Of a stretch of DNA of 64,000 nt, positions 17,474 through 26,288 are shown in pieces (position 1 is the stretch's first letter; the number at the start of each line of letters is the position of its first letter). Source of the DNA: Candidatus Hydrogenedentota bacterium (GTDB lineage Bacteria; Hydrogenedentota; Hydrogenedentia; Hydrogenedentales; JAEUWI01); contig JAHBVV010000033.1 of the NCBI GenBank assembly GCA_019637335.1, forward strand, positions 1-64,000. Reading direction: 5' to 3'. The notes under the pieces were generated by a model that was not told the origin of the DNA, did not search any database, and saw only the letters and a program-made list of their open reading frames with translations. The translations under genes were made by a program, and so were the position numbers.

Positions 17474-20400
17474 ATGGGGGAACTCGACGCGCTCCGTATG
17501 GCAGACTTCAACTGGGTTGTGCACCGGGAAGTCGTCTGGGTCGACAATGTACCCGACGTGCCCGGACTGCACGGGGACGTCTCCGACGCCATCATTGCAG
17601 CCGCGCGATCCATGGACGGCCCGAGGCCCGCGCTCGGACGCATGCTGCTCGGTCCGGCGGGCATCGGCAAGACACACCTCCTCGCCATCCTCCGGCAGCG
17701 CGCAACCGCGGAATCGATGAATTTCGTGATGGCGGACTTGACCGACGTTCGCGATTTCTTCGAAACAATCCTCCTCAGCTTCGTGCTTTCCTTCCAGCAG
17801 CCCATCGCCGGTGGCCATACGCAACTGAACGCCATCCTGCGGAGCGTGATCGCGCGACTCAGCACCACGGTGGACGCGGATGACTATGTCCGGCTGCTCG
17901 GCAAGCAGCCGGTCGACGCCTTCAAAACGCCGATCAAGGACATTCTCAAGAACCTCCAGCGAAAAGACCCCACCGGAACCGCGCGCCACAGCGATGTGGT
18001 GCGTGCGGCGGTGCTCCTCCACGCCCGGGACTACGAGGTAAACAGCATCGGCTCCACGTGGCTTCAGGGCCTCGAAATCGACGACGAAGCCCGGCGCCAG
18101 TTCGGCTTTGCCGCCCCCCGCCAGAAACCCTCCGACATCGTGCTGGGGCTCGCCTGGCTGGCCTCGTTTCGCGGCCCGACCATCATCGCAATCGACCAGC
18201 TCGACCCCATCGTCGCCTACAACCGGCAGGCCGCCCGCGCCGAACGCACGCGCGAAGACGATGAATCCGCCGAACTCGCCAAGAAAATCCTCAATGACCT
18301 CTGCAACGGGCTCGGAAGCCTCTACGCCACAACCGTACGAGCACTCCCCGTGGTCACCTGCCTCGAAGGCAGCCTGGAAACACTCAAAGAATACGGCCTC
18401 CAGAGCAACATGGACCGCTTCGAACCCGAGGAGTCGCTGGCCCCCCTCACGGATCGCGAAACCGCCGAAGCCCTCGTGCGCGGACGCCTCGATCCCGCAT
18501 TCGCCGCCGCCGGCTTCGCGCCCCCCTACCCCACCTGGCCCTTCGCCCCCGGATTCTTCGAAGGCGCGGTAGGCCGCGCCCCGCGCGAACTCCTCAAACG
18601 CTGCGACGCGCATTGCCGCCAGTGCCTCCAACGCGGCGCCGTCACCGAACTCGATTCCTACAACGGGGAGGCCGCCGCCGCCGCGCCCGCCGTCACAACC
18701 GCCGCCGCCAGTTCCCTCGACGCCCGTTTCGAGGACTTGCGCAGCCAGGCCAAAACGCGCAAACTCATGGATGAGCGCTGGGAGGACGATCAGCTCGCCG
18801 GACTCATGATGACCGCCGCAATATGCCTCGTGAAGGAGTCCCCCGCCGACGACGCCTTCGATGTCGTGGTCGACAGCGATTTCCCGGGAAGGCACAGCTT
18901 CATGCCGCTGCACGCCCGCATCCGCAAGATCGAACTGGCCACCGGCGCGGAGCGCCACTATTGCATCCGCGCGCTGGAAAAAATGCACCCGAACGCCTAC
19001 ATCGCCCGGCTCCGCGCCGCCATGACCAGCGCGGGCATCGACCGTAAACTGGACTTCCGACACCTCGTCATTTTTCGCGCAAATCCCGCGCCGCACGGCG
19101 AAAAGACCGACCAGCTCACCCGGGACTTCCTCGCCCGCGGCGGCGTGATGGTCGCGCCGAAACCCGCCGAGATCGCAACCCTCTGGGCGCTGCAACAGCT
19201 GGCTGCGGAAGGCCCCGACGGCTTCGACGCCTGGCTCGCCGCCCGGCAGCCCGTCCACCAGCTCCCCATGATGCAGCACGCGCGCCTCGTGAAGTCGGCG
19301 GCGCCCGAGGCCTCCGAGACGCCCCGACCCGCACCACCGGCGGCACAGTCCCCGGAACAGCAGGCCCTGCCGCTCACCGAGGAGCCAGCGCCGCCCGCCG
19401 ATCCCGAAATACCGGCGGATACAACGGCCCCCATTGCCGCCCCCCATCCGGAGCCCGTGCTCGACACGCCGCCCCCGGCCCCGCAGCAAGCCGCGACGGC
19501 GCCCGTTCCCGCAGGCGCATCCGCCGACGCCGATCTCCCGGTCGGGAGCCGCGTAATCGGTGGCGAGCCCCGGGGCGATGCCGTTACGCTCCCGCTGCGC
19601 GAACTGCGCAAGCACATCGCGATCTTCGCCGGGGCCGGATCGGGAAAGACCGTCCTCGTCAAGCGAATTGTCGAAGAGGCCGCGCTCCTGGGCGTCCCGG
19701 CCATCGTCATCGACACCGCGAACGACCTGGCCCAATTCGGCGATCCGTGGCCAGCACCGCCCGACGCCTGGGGAAGCGAGGACGTCGAGAAGGCCCAACG
19801 CTTTTTCGATGTCACGGAAACCGTGCTATGGACCCCCGGCCTCGAACGCGGCAACCCGCTCCGCCTGGAACCCCTCCCCGATCTCGCCGCTATGGCGAAC
19901 GATCCGGATGAGCTGGAGGACGCCATCGCCATGGCGCGAGAAGCCCTCCAGGGGATCGTCGCGCCCACCAGCAGCGAAACCGCCCGAAACCGCCTCGGCA
20001 TCCTCACCGCCGCCCTCCGCTTCTTCGCCGAGCACGGCGGCGGCGGCTCGCTGGAGGATTTCGTCGCCCTACTGGACGATCTGCCCGACGGTGCCGATGG
20101 AGGCATCGGCGACGCGCGAAAGCACGCCGGAAAAATGGCCGACGCCCTCCGCAGCGCCATGCAGCTCGACCCCCTCCTGAGCAGCAGCGGCGAATCGCTC
20201 GATCCCGTCGCCCTGCTGGGCCTGAACGGCGGCCGAGCCCGAACGCGCATCTCCGTGATCAATTTCACCGGCCTCCCCGCCCTCGATCAGCAACAACAGT
20301 TCCTCAACCGCCTCTTCATGGCGCTCTTCTCCTGGATCAAGAAGCATCCCGCCACCGGGGAGGCGCCCCTGCGCGGACTGCTCGTGCTCGACGAGGCCCG

Positions 20401-20785
20401 GGATTTCATTCCCGCCGTCTCCAGATCGGCCTGCCGCGACAGCTTCATGCGGCTGGCCGCACAGGCCCGAAAATACGGCCTCGGCCTCGTGATCGCTACA
20501 CAGGCCCCCAAGGAAATCCACAATGGGGTCGTCTCGAACTGCTCGACCAGCTTCTACGGCAAAGGCAGCTCCCCGGCGGTCATCAACGCCATCCGCGAAC
20601 TCCTCCAGAGCAAAGGCGGACACGGCAACGATGTCGCGCGCCTCGCCCAGGGCCGCTTCTACCTCCACAACGCCGACGTAACCCGAACGCCCATAAAAAT
20701 CGGCGCCAGCCTCTGCCTCTCCTGGCACCGCGAACCGCTCGATCCCGAGGCCATCGCCGAACGCGCGCAGGCCAGCCGCGCCTGA
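17474..20785 (+). CDS. Double-ATPase fusion: N-terminal AAA/STAND-like module joined to a HerA/FtsK-like module
   Basis: This 1103-residue protein has two complete P-loop modules. The first has GPAGIGKT at 60-67 and TIIAIDQLD with D241, and resembles AAA/STAND ATPases. After an uncharacterised middle region and a Pro/Ala-rich linker (about 605-690) comes a HerA/FtsK-like module. It has GAGSGKT at 720-726, LLVLDEARDF with D973-E974, and LGLVIATQAPKEI, the HerA sensor region. HerA proteins are DNA-translocating hexamers that usually pair with a nuclease such as NurA. Here the partner would be the DUF559-like nuclease two genes upstream. ATPase activity and DNA pumping are inferred from motifs; a role in phage defence or repair is inferred from the gene set. 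Confidence 0.75.
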   Translation: MGELDALRMADFNWVVHREVVWVDNVPDVPGLHGDVSDAIIAAARSMDGPRPALGRMLLGPAGIGKTHLLAILRQRATAESMNFVMADLTDVRDFFETILLSFVLSFQQPIAGGHTQLNAILRSVIARLSTTVDADDYVRLLGKQPVDAFKTPIKDILKNLQRKDPTGTARHSDVVRAAVLLHARDYEVNSIGSTWLQGLEIDDEARRQFGFAAPRQKPSDIVLGLAWLASFRGPTIIAIDQLDPIVAYNRQAARAERTREDDESAELAKKILNDLCNGLGSLYATTVRALPVVTCLEGSLETLKEYGLQSNMDRFEPEESLAPLTDRETAEALVRGRLDPAFAAAGFAPPYPTWPFAPGFFEGAVGRAPRELLKRCDAHCRQCLQRGAVTELDSYNGEAAAAAPAVTTAAASSLDARFEDLRSQAKTRKLMDERWEDDQLAGLMMTAAICLVKESPADDAFDVVVDSDFPGRHSFMPLHARIRKIELATGAERHYCIRALEKMHPNAYIARLRAAMTSAGIDRKLDFRHLVIFRANPAPHGEKTDQLTRDFLARGGVMVAPKPAEIATLWALQQLAAEGPDGFDAWLAARQPVHQLPMMQHARLVKSAAPEASETPRPAPPAAQSPEQQALPLTEEPAPPADPEIPADTTAPIAAPHPEPVLDTPPPAPQQAATAPVPAGASADADLPVGSRVIGGEPRGDAVTLPLRELRKHIAIFAGAGSGKTVLVKRIVEEAALLGVPAIVIDTANDLAQFGDPWPAPPDAWGSEDVEKAQRFFDVTETVLWTPGLERGNPLRLEPLPDLAAMANDPDELEDAIAMAREALQGIVAPTSSETARNRLGILTAALRFFAEHGGGGSLEDFVALLDDLPDGADGGIGDARKHAGKMADALRSAMQLDPLLSSSGESLDPVALLGLNGGRARTRISVINFTGLPALDQQQQFLNRLFMALFSWIKKHPATGEAPLRGLLVLDEARDFIPAVSRSACRDSFMRLAAQARKYGLGLVIATQAPKEIHNGVVSNCSTSFYGKGSSPAVINAIRELLQSKGGHGNDVARLAQGRFYLHNADVTRTPIKIGASLCLSWHREPLDPEAIAERAQASRA

Positions 20786-20865
20786 CCGCCAGTGCGCATG
20801 GACCCGCGCAATAACGGCGCGGATCCCCCGGATCGCCCCGCGCCCGGTCGCCGCGTCACCCTTCG

Positions 20866-20894
20866 TTGACTTGCCACCTGCCGCTATTTATACT
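20866..20894 (+). promoter_or_regulatory. Strong sigma70-type promoter of the HNH gene
   Basis: TTGACT and TATACT are separated by exactly 17 bases; each differs from consensus by one base. The start codon lies 45 bases after the -10 box. It separates the HNH gene from the preceding ATPase operon, which argues that the HNH gene is independently expressed. Confidence 0.7.
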
Positions 20895-20938
20895 GGTGCG
20901 GACTCAGCCGACCGTTCAGCCCATTCCGGAGACCGGTT

Positions 20939-21544
20939 ATGTTGGATGCACATGTACTTGTCCTGAACAAGTCGTGGATCGCCATCAACGTGGCGACCGC
21001 GCGACGTGCCCTGGCGCTGTTGTACCAGGGCCACGCCCGCGTTGTGCATCCGCGGGACTATTCCCTCTACTCCTTCGAGGCCTGGTGCACGCATTCGCGC
21101 AGGGAATACATGAAATACCCCGACGCGAACGTCGTGCATACCCCGAAGCAGCCAGTCGTCCTCCCGGAAGTCATCCTACTGACCGTCTTTAACGGCTTCA
21201 TCCGCCACGAAATCCGCTTCTCCCGCACCAACATCTTCACGCGCGATCAGCACCAGTGCCAGTACTGCGGCGCCCAGCCGGAAAAAAGCGATCTGACCCT
21301 CGATCACGTCATCCCCCGCTCCCGCGGCGGTATCGACTCGTGGGAAAACCTCGTCCTCGCCTGCGCGCGCTGCAACGTGAAAAAGAGCAACCGCACGCCA
21401 GAGGAGGCCAACATGCGCCTGCTCAAACAGCCCGCCGCGCCGCGCTGGCTACCGCGCTTCGGCATCTCCGTGCGCAAGCAAGAGCTGCACAGCTGGCAGC
21501 GTTTCGTCGACACCTCCTGCTGGGTGACCGACGTCGCGCGCTGA
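20939..21544 (+). CDS. HNH endonuclease family protein
   Basis: The 201-residue protein has an N-terminal domain (VLVLNKSWIAINVATARRAL) typical of a small HNH family common in planctomycete-like and cyanobacterial genomes. An HNH core follows: CQYCGA, LTLDHVIPRSRGG, WENLVLACARCNVKKSNR. The two CxxC pairs should bind a structural zinc, and the DH of LDHV should bind the catalytic metal. GGAGA precedes the ATG. Its own strong promoter and wide distribution suggest a housekeeping role rather than membership of the neighbouring cassette, but the function of this family is not established. Confidence 0.85.
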   Translation: MLDAHVLVLNKSWIAINVATARRALALLYQGHARVVHPRDYSLYSFEAWCTHSRREYMKYPDANVVHTPKQPVVLPEVILLTVFNGFIRHEIRFSRTNIFTRDQHQCQYCGAQPEKSDLTLDHVIPRSRGGIDSWENLVLACARCNVKKSNRTPEEANMRLLKQPAAPRWLPRFGISVRKQELHSWQRFVDTSCWVTDVAR

Positions 21545-21604
21545 TCGCCGCCTTGGCGCGCCCGCGCGCGCCACGCTATACTTGGGGCGCGAGAACGCCT
21601 CCCC

Positions 21605-24088
21605 ATGCCCCCTGCGATACCCACACAGCCGTCCCAGACTGATCTCTTTGCCGAGGTCGTCCTCCCGATCCCGCTGGACCGCACCTTCTGCTACGCGGTG
21701 CCCCCGTCCCTGCGTGATCGGGTCGCCCCCGGCATGCGCGCCGTCGTGCCCGTGCTGAACCGCATCGACACCGGCTTCATCGTGGCGATCAGCCCCACGC
21801 CCGCCGTGGAAAAGGTCAAGAGTATCATCGACCTCCCGGACGAGACCCCCGTCTTCTCCCGGGAAATGCTCGCCCTGTGCCGATGGATCGCCGATTACTA
21901 TTGCTGTTCCTGGGGCGAAGCCCTCCAATGCGCTGTCCCGCGCGGACTCAAAATCGGCACGCGCATGCGCTACCGGCTCGTCCCCGAAATGCTCGACGCC
22001 GGACGCTTCACCGATCGCCAGCGCGCCGTGATCGCCGCACTCTACAAGCGCGGCCCCCTCACCGAGGGACAGCTCGCGGGCGACGCCGGACGCCAGGCGC
22101 TCAGCAACACCCTCAACGCCCTCATCCGCCGCGGCGTCGTGGTCGCCGAGCCGGTCCTGCAGGACGCCGGCGTCTCCATCCGCACCGAGTGGTACGCGGA
22201 ACTGAATACCGCCGCCCTGCTCGACAACGACGCCCTGGCCCAGCTCCAGCGGCGCGCGCCGAAACAGGCCGCGATCTACCTCGACCTCCTCCACACGGGC
22301 GGCGCCCTGGCCGTTTCCGCGCTGAGCGAAAAACACCAGACCACGCTGGCGACCGCCCGTTCCCTGGCGCAAAAGGGCCTCGTGCGGCTCGCCGAACGCG
22401 AGCTCTTCCGCCGCCCCGACACCGGCGCGCCCGGGCACGCGGCGGAAAAGTTCCCGCTGAACGAGGAACAGCAGGCCGCCTACGAAGCGATCGCCGCCTC
22501 GCTCGAAGCCCGCACCTTCCAAACCTACCTCCTCCGCGGCATCACCGGCTCCGGAAAAACCGAAGTCTATCTCCAGGCCATCGAGCGCACGCTGGAGCTC
22601 GGGCGGGACGCCATCGTGCTCGTGCCCGAAATCTCCCTCACCCCACAGACCGTCGGGCGATTCGTCGCCCGCTTCAAGCAGGACATCGCCGTGCTCCACA
22701 GCGGCCTGAGCCTCGGCGAACGCTACGACGAGTGGCGGCGCGCGCAGCGCGGCGAAGTCCGCATCGTGGTCGGCGCGCGCTCCGCCGTGTTCGCGCCCCT
22801 GCCCAACCTGGGCATGATCATCGTGGACGAGGAGCACGACAGCTCCTACAAGCAGGGCGAGTCGCCCCGCTACCACGCGCGCGACGTCGCCATCATGCGC
22901 GCCCACAACAACCACGCCGTGTGCGTCCTCGGTTCCGCCACCCCCGCGATCGAGTCCTATCACAACGCGGAGATCGGCAAATCCATCCGCCTCGACCTCA
23001 CAAAACGCGCCACGAACGCGGCCCTGCCGTCGGTCAAGGTGCTCGACATGCGGATCGAAGCCAAAGAAAACGCCGGCCAGGTCATGCTCTCGCGCACGCT
23101 GGAGGACGCCGTAAACGCGCGCGTCGATGCGCGGGAACAGGTCATCCTCCTGCTGAACCGGCGGGGCTTCGCCCCCTTCGTCCTCTGCCCCCAGTGCGGA
23201 TGGGTGGCCGAGTGCGCGGACTGCAACGTCAGCATGACCTACCACAGCGCCGGGGCCCTGCTCCGCTGCCACTACTGCAACGCGACCCGGCCCAAGCCCG
23301 AAATCTGCGACAAGTGTTACTTCAACCCGCTGATCTACCTTGGCGCGGGCACGCAGAAAGTCGAGGATTACCTCATGCACGCCTTTCCAAAGGCCCGGGT
23401 CGCGCGCATGGACGCCGATACGACCTCCGGTAAGGGCGGGCACGCCAAAATTCTGGGGCGCTTTGCGAGTGGCGAGATCGATATCCTCATCGGAACCCAG
23501 ATGCTCGCGAAAGGCCACGATTTCCCCGGCGTCACCCTCGTCGGCGTCATCAACGCGGACACCGGACTCTGCATGCCCGACTTCCGCGCCGCCGAGCAGG
23601 CCTTCCAGCTGCTCACCCAGGTCGCGGGGCGCGCCGGGCGCGGCGATCAGCCGGGCGAGGTGATCATACAAAGTTTCCGCCCCAACCACTACGCCGTTCG
23701 CGCCGCGGCGGATCACGACTACCACGCCTTCTTCGCGCAGGAAATCGCCCACCGGGAGGGCGCGCAATACCCGCCATTCCGCCGCCTCGTGAACTTCGCC
23801 GTCGAAAGCGAAGACCAGGAGCTGGCCGAGCGCGGCATGTTCGCCCTGGGGCGCATCGTCCGCGAACTCATCCGCTCCGGCGGCTTCCAGGGCATGGAAG
23901 TCATGGGCCCCGCCCCGGCCGCCGTGAAAAAAGTTAAGAAACACTACCGCTGGCATCTGGGCGTGCTGTCCCGCAGCGCGAAAAAACTCAACGCGCTCAC
24001 CCGCCACAGCCGCGATCAGTTCCTCGAACAGCACAAGGGCCGCAAGGTGCTGCTCAAGGTCGACCTCGATCCCTACGGCATCTTCTGA
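21605..24088 (+). CDS. priA: Primosomal protein N' (PriA helicase)
   Basis: The 827-residue protein is a full-length PriA, the 3'-to-5' helicase that reloads the replisome at stalled forks. It has the N-terminal 3'-DNA-binding domain (FAEVVLPIPLDRTFCYAVP), Walker A GITGSGKT at 312-319 and Walker B DEEH at 408-411. The paired zinc-binding cysteines CPQC, CADC, CHYC and CDKC are embedded in the helicase lobe. The GTQMLAKGHDFPGVTLVG motif and late QVAGRAGRG motif VI are intact. It follows the HNH gene by 60 bases and ends at a strong hairpin. Confidence 0.97.
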   Translation: MPPAIPTQPSQTDLFAEVVLPIPLDRTFCYAVPPSLRDRVAPGMRAVVPVLNRIDTGFIVAISPTPAVEKVKSIIDLPDETPVFSREMLALCRWIADYYCCSWGEALQCAVPRGLKIGTRMRYRLVPEMLDAGRFTDRQRAVIAALYKRGPLTEGQLAGDAGRQALSNTLNALIRRGVVVAEPVLQDAGVSIRTEWYAELNTAALLDNDALAQLQRRAPKQAAIYLDLLHTGGALAVSALSEKHQTTLATARSLAQKGLVRLAERELFRRPDTGAPGHAAEKFPLNEEQQAAYEAIAASLEARTFQTYLLRGITGSGKTEVYLQAIERTLELGRDAIVLVPEISLTPQTVGRFVARFKQDIAVLHSGLSLGERYDEWRRAQRGEVRIVVGARSAVFAPLPNLGMIIVDEEHDSSYKQGESPRYHARDVAIMRAHNNHAVCVLGSATPAIESYHNAEIGKSIRLDLTKRATNAALPSVKVLDMRIEAKENAGQVMLSRTLEDAVNARVDAREQVILLLNRRGFAPFVLCPQCGWVAECADCNVSMTYHSAGALLRCHYCNATRPKPEICDKCYFNPLIYLGAGTQKVEDYLMHAFPKARVARMDADTTSGKGGHAKILGRFASGEIDILIGTQMLAKGHDFPGVTLVGVINADTGLCMPDFRAAEQAFQLLTQVAGRAGRGDQPGEVIIQSFRPNHYAVRAAADHDYHAFFAQEIAHREGAQYPPFRRLVNFAVESEDQELAERGMFALGRIVRELIRSGGFQGMEVMGPAPAAVKKVKKHYRWHLGVLSRSAKKLNALTRHSRDQFLEQHKGRKVLLKVDLDPYGIF

Positions 24089-24097
24089 AGCCGGCGG

Positions 24098-24126
24098 GGC
24101 GCGGCCCCGGCATGCGGGGCCGCGCC
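24098..24126. terminator. Strong GC hairpin between convergent genes
   Basis: A perfect 12-bp stem, GGCGCGGCCCCG paired with CGGGGCCGCGCC, has a 5-base loop. It lies between the ends of priA and the alcohol dehydrogenase gene. There is no T-run on either side, so intrinsic termination is not certain; a two-way stop or mRNA 3' end stabiliser is likely. Confidence 0.55.
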
Positions 24127-24147
24127 AGTCGCATGTTCCGCCAAAGC

Positions 24148-25275
24148 CTACAGCATGCTCTTGAAGAGCATCTCAAAATCGTCGCGGCTGACTTCCCGCA
24201 CGTTGCAGCCGTGGCACACATCGTTGATCGCGATGGCGACAAGCTGCGGCACGTGCTCGGGCTTCACCCCGGCCTCGCTCAACCGAAGCGGCAGACCAAT
24301 GCGCTGGTTCAGCTCCTCAAGCCAGCGGTCAAAACTCAGGTCCGTGCCCGCCGCCGCCTGGAGGCGCGCCATCCGGTCCGGCAGCGCTTCCGCGTTAAAG
24401 CGCATGCACGCGGGCAGCATGATCGCGATCGCCAGGCCGTGGTGCAGGTCGCACACCGCCGAGAGCGCGTGCGCGCACGAATGCGTCACCCCGAGACCCT
24501 TCTGGAACGCCGTCGCGCCCATCGACGACGCCATTAGCATATTCCCGCGCGCCACGATGTTCTCCGGCGCCCGGACCGCCGTCTCCAGATTCTCCATGAC
24601 CAGCCGCACGCCCTCCAGCGCAATACCGTCCGCCATCGGGTGGTATCCCTTCGCAAGGAAGGCCTCCACGTTGTGCGAAAGCGCGTCCACCCCCGTCGCC
24701 GCCGTAACCCCCGCCGGCAGGCCCACCGTCAGCTCCGGATCCGCCACGACCAGCGGCGGGAGCATCCGCGGATCGAAGATGATCCGCTTGATGTGCTGCT
24801 CGTCCGAAATCACGCTGCTCCGGCCCACTTCGCTACCCGTTCCCGCGGTCGTCGGAACGGCGATGTTGAACGGAATGTCCTGGTCCACCGGCGGCATGTT
24901 CGGGTTTCCGTCCTCGTAATCGAACACATCGCCCGGGTGGTTAATCATCAGTGCGATGACCTTGCCCACGTCCAGCGCCGCCCCGCCGCCCAGCAGAATG
25001 AAAGAATCCGCGTCGTGCGCCCGGTACGCGTCCACGCCGCCGGTAACCTGCGGCTTGTCCGGATTCCCGTGGATATCGCTGTACACCGCGGGCGTCAGGC
25101 CGGCGTCCTTCAAAATGCCAGCGATCTCCGCCAGGAAAGGCAGGTTCGCAATGCCGCGATCCGTCACAATGAGTGGGCGCCGCTTGCCCCGGGCCTTAAG
25201 CAACTCGCCCAACTGGGCGCGCGTGCCCGGACCAAAGATCATGCGCGTGGGGTAATTGTAGGAAGCGTTCTGCAT
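24148..25275 (-). CDS. Iron-containing alcohol dehydrogenase
   Basis: The 375-residue protein is a group III (Fe-dependent) NAD(P)-linked dehydrogenase. The nucleotide loop GGGAALD is at 96-102, and PTTAGTGSEV at 141-150 is the family signature. The metal ligands can be placed at D197, H201, H269 and H279. It would interconvert an alcohol and an aldehyde or ketone; the substrate is not predictable. It ends convergently with priA and is followed upstream by an unrelated amidotransferase gene. Confidence 0.9.
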   Translation of the reverse strand: MQNASYNYPTRMIFGPGTRAQLGELLKARGKRRPLIVTDRGIANLPFLAEIAGILKDAGLTPAVYSDIHGNPDKPQVTGGVDAYRAHDADSFILLGGGAALDVGKVIALMINHPGDVFDYEDGNPNMPPVDQDIPFNIAVPTTAGTGSEVGRSSVISDEQHIKRIIFDPRMLPPLVVADPELTVGLPAGVTAATGVDALSHNVEAFLAKGYHPMADGIALEGVRLVMENLETAVRAPENIVARGNMLMASSMGATAFQKGLGVTHSCAHALSAVCDLHHGLAIAIMLPACMRFNAEALPDRMARLQAAAGTDLSFDRWLEELNQRIGLPLRLSEAGVKPEHVPQLVAIAINDVCHGCNVREVSRDDFEMLFKSML

Positions 25276-25312
25276 GGGGTGTTCCTTGGTGCTTTATGCC
25301 GTTGTGTCTGTT

Positions 25313-25357
25313 GTCCCTGCCGTCCCTGCTGTCCCTGCCGTCCCTGTCGTCCCTCCT
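25313..25357. repeat. Short 9-base tandem array (GTCCCTGCC type)
   Basis: Five consecutive 9-base units run GTCCCTGCC, GTCCCTGCT, GTCCCTGCC, GTCCCTGTC, GTCCCTCCT. The array ends three bases from the stop codon of the glutamine amidotransferase gene, on its 3' side. The unit length and GTCC core match the larger GTCCAC arrays at 27.3, 37.7 and 46.3 kb. Confidence 0.75.
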
Positions 25358-25359
25358 CC

Positions 25360-26211
25360 TCACCCGTAGAAATGCTCTATCCAGTTCTTGAACTCCAGCT
25401 CCCGAACGCCATCATCCAGGATATCGTCGTCGATGCCCAGCTGCCAGCGCAGATCCTTCCGGTGCGGCGCCGCAACCAGCTGATCAAGCCGGGTGACATA
25501 ATCCTTCATCGTCGTCCCGTGGTTGTCCCCGAAAAAGCCCAGCCGCGTCAGCTTCTCCTCCCGCGCCTCAATCAGACGCGCCACCTCGTTCAAGTCGTAT
25601 TCCGGGTGGTACTGAATGGCCCACATCTCACCATTCTTATACGTGAACGCCGCCGCCTGCACATCGCTCCAGCCATTGCCCGCCAGGTGCACCCCCGCCG
25701 CCGGCAGCGCCTTCACCTCGTCGTCGTGGCTCATGAAGTGCGAATACACGCGCGGCTTCCCCGCAAACATCGGGTGCTTCACGCCTTCCTCCGTCAGCAG
25801 GATCTTCTGGCCCACACCCATCTCGCGCCCCTTGTCGCACGGCCCCACCGAACCGCCGCAAACCACCGTCGCCACCTGGATCGCCCAGCAGCTCCCGAAC
25901 TGCGGCAGGCCCGCCTCGAAAGCACGCTCGCAAAGCTCCAGGTGCCGCTTCACCTCCGGCACATCGTGGTACACCGTCAGGTTGCAGCCCGGCCACAAAA
26001 TGCCGTCAAACGCCTTCAGTTCGTCGACCGTGTAGCCATCGCGCGATTCCTCGTCGCTGCTCAGCCACACCTCGTATTCCGCGCCCGGCATGTACTTCAC
26101 CAGCAGGTCGCGGTAAAGCTCCCACGCCAGCCGCATCCGCACTTCGGCGAACTTCGCCCGGCTTTCCTGGTTGTATCCATCGGGGATGAGAAATCGCTTT
26201 GGACTGGACAT
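25360..26211 (-). CDS. Class I glutamine amidotransferase-like protein
   Basis: The 283-residue protein has a type 1 glutamine amidotransferase fold: nucleophile C108 in FGSCWAIQV and the catalytic pair H202 and E204 in YHPEYD. GNGWSDVQAAAF and YSHFMSHDDEV fit the GMP-synthase-like/GuaA1 group that stands alone without a synthetase domain. It would release ammonia from glutamine, or hydrolyse a gamma-glutamyl compound. AGGAA six bases before the ATG decides the start over an upstream in-frame ATG. The partner, if any, is not adjacent. Confidence 0.85.
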   Translation of the reverse strand: MSSPKRFLIPDGYNQESRAKFAEVRMRLAWELYRDLLVKYMPGAEYEVWLSSDEESRDGYTVDELKAFDGILWPGCNLTVYHDVPEVKRHLELCERAFEAGLPQFGSCWAIQVATVVCGGSVGPCDKGREMGVGQKILLTEEGVKHPMFAGKPRVYSHFMSHDDEVKALPAAGVHLAGNGWSDVQAAAFTYKNGEMWAIQYHPEYDLNEVARLIEAREEKLTRLGFFGDNHGTTMKDYVTRLDQLVAAPHRKDLRWQLGIDDDILDDGVRELEFKNWIEHFYG

Positions 26212-26288
26212 TCGCTGTTCCTGTAATCGCTTTCGTGGTAGGTGATTGGGTGCGGCCAACGCCGCGTCAACGGTCCCCGACCCTTAAA

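Noticed and set aside
17033-19798. Minus-strand 921-codon open frame opposite the double-ATPase gene
   Set aside because: It is glycine/arginine-rich without motifs, and the plus strand has two intact ATPase modules there.
20939-21544. HNH nuclease as a fourth member of the nuclease-ATPase cassette
   Set aside because: It has its own near-consensus promoter and belongs to a family found widely in related genomes in other contexts, so linkage here is probably incidental.
21449-24034. Minus-strand 861-codon open frame opposite priA
   Set aside because: It is an antisense shadow; priA is full length and unmistakable.
24098-24126. Treating the GC hairpin after priA as a certain intrinsic terminator
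   Set aside because: No T-run follows on either strand, so it was listed with reduced confidence only.
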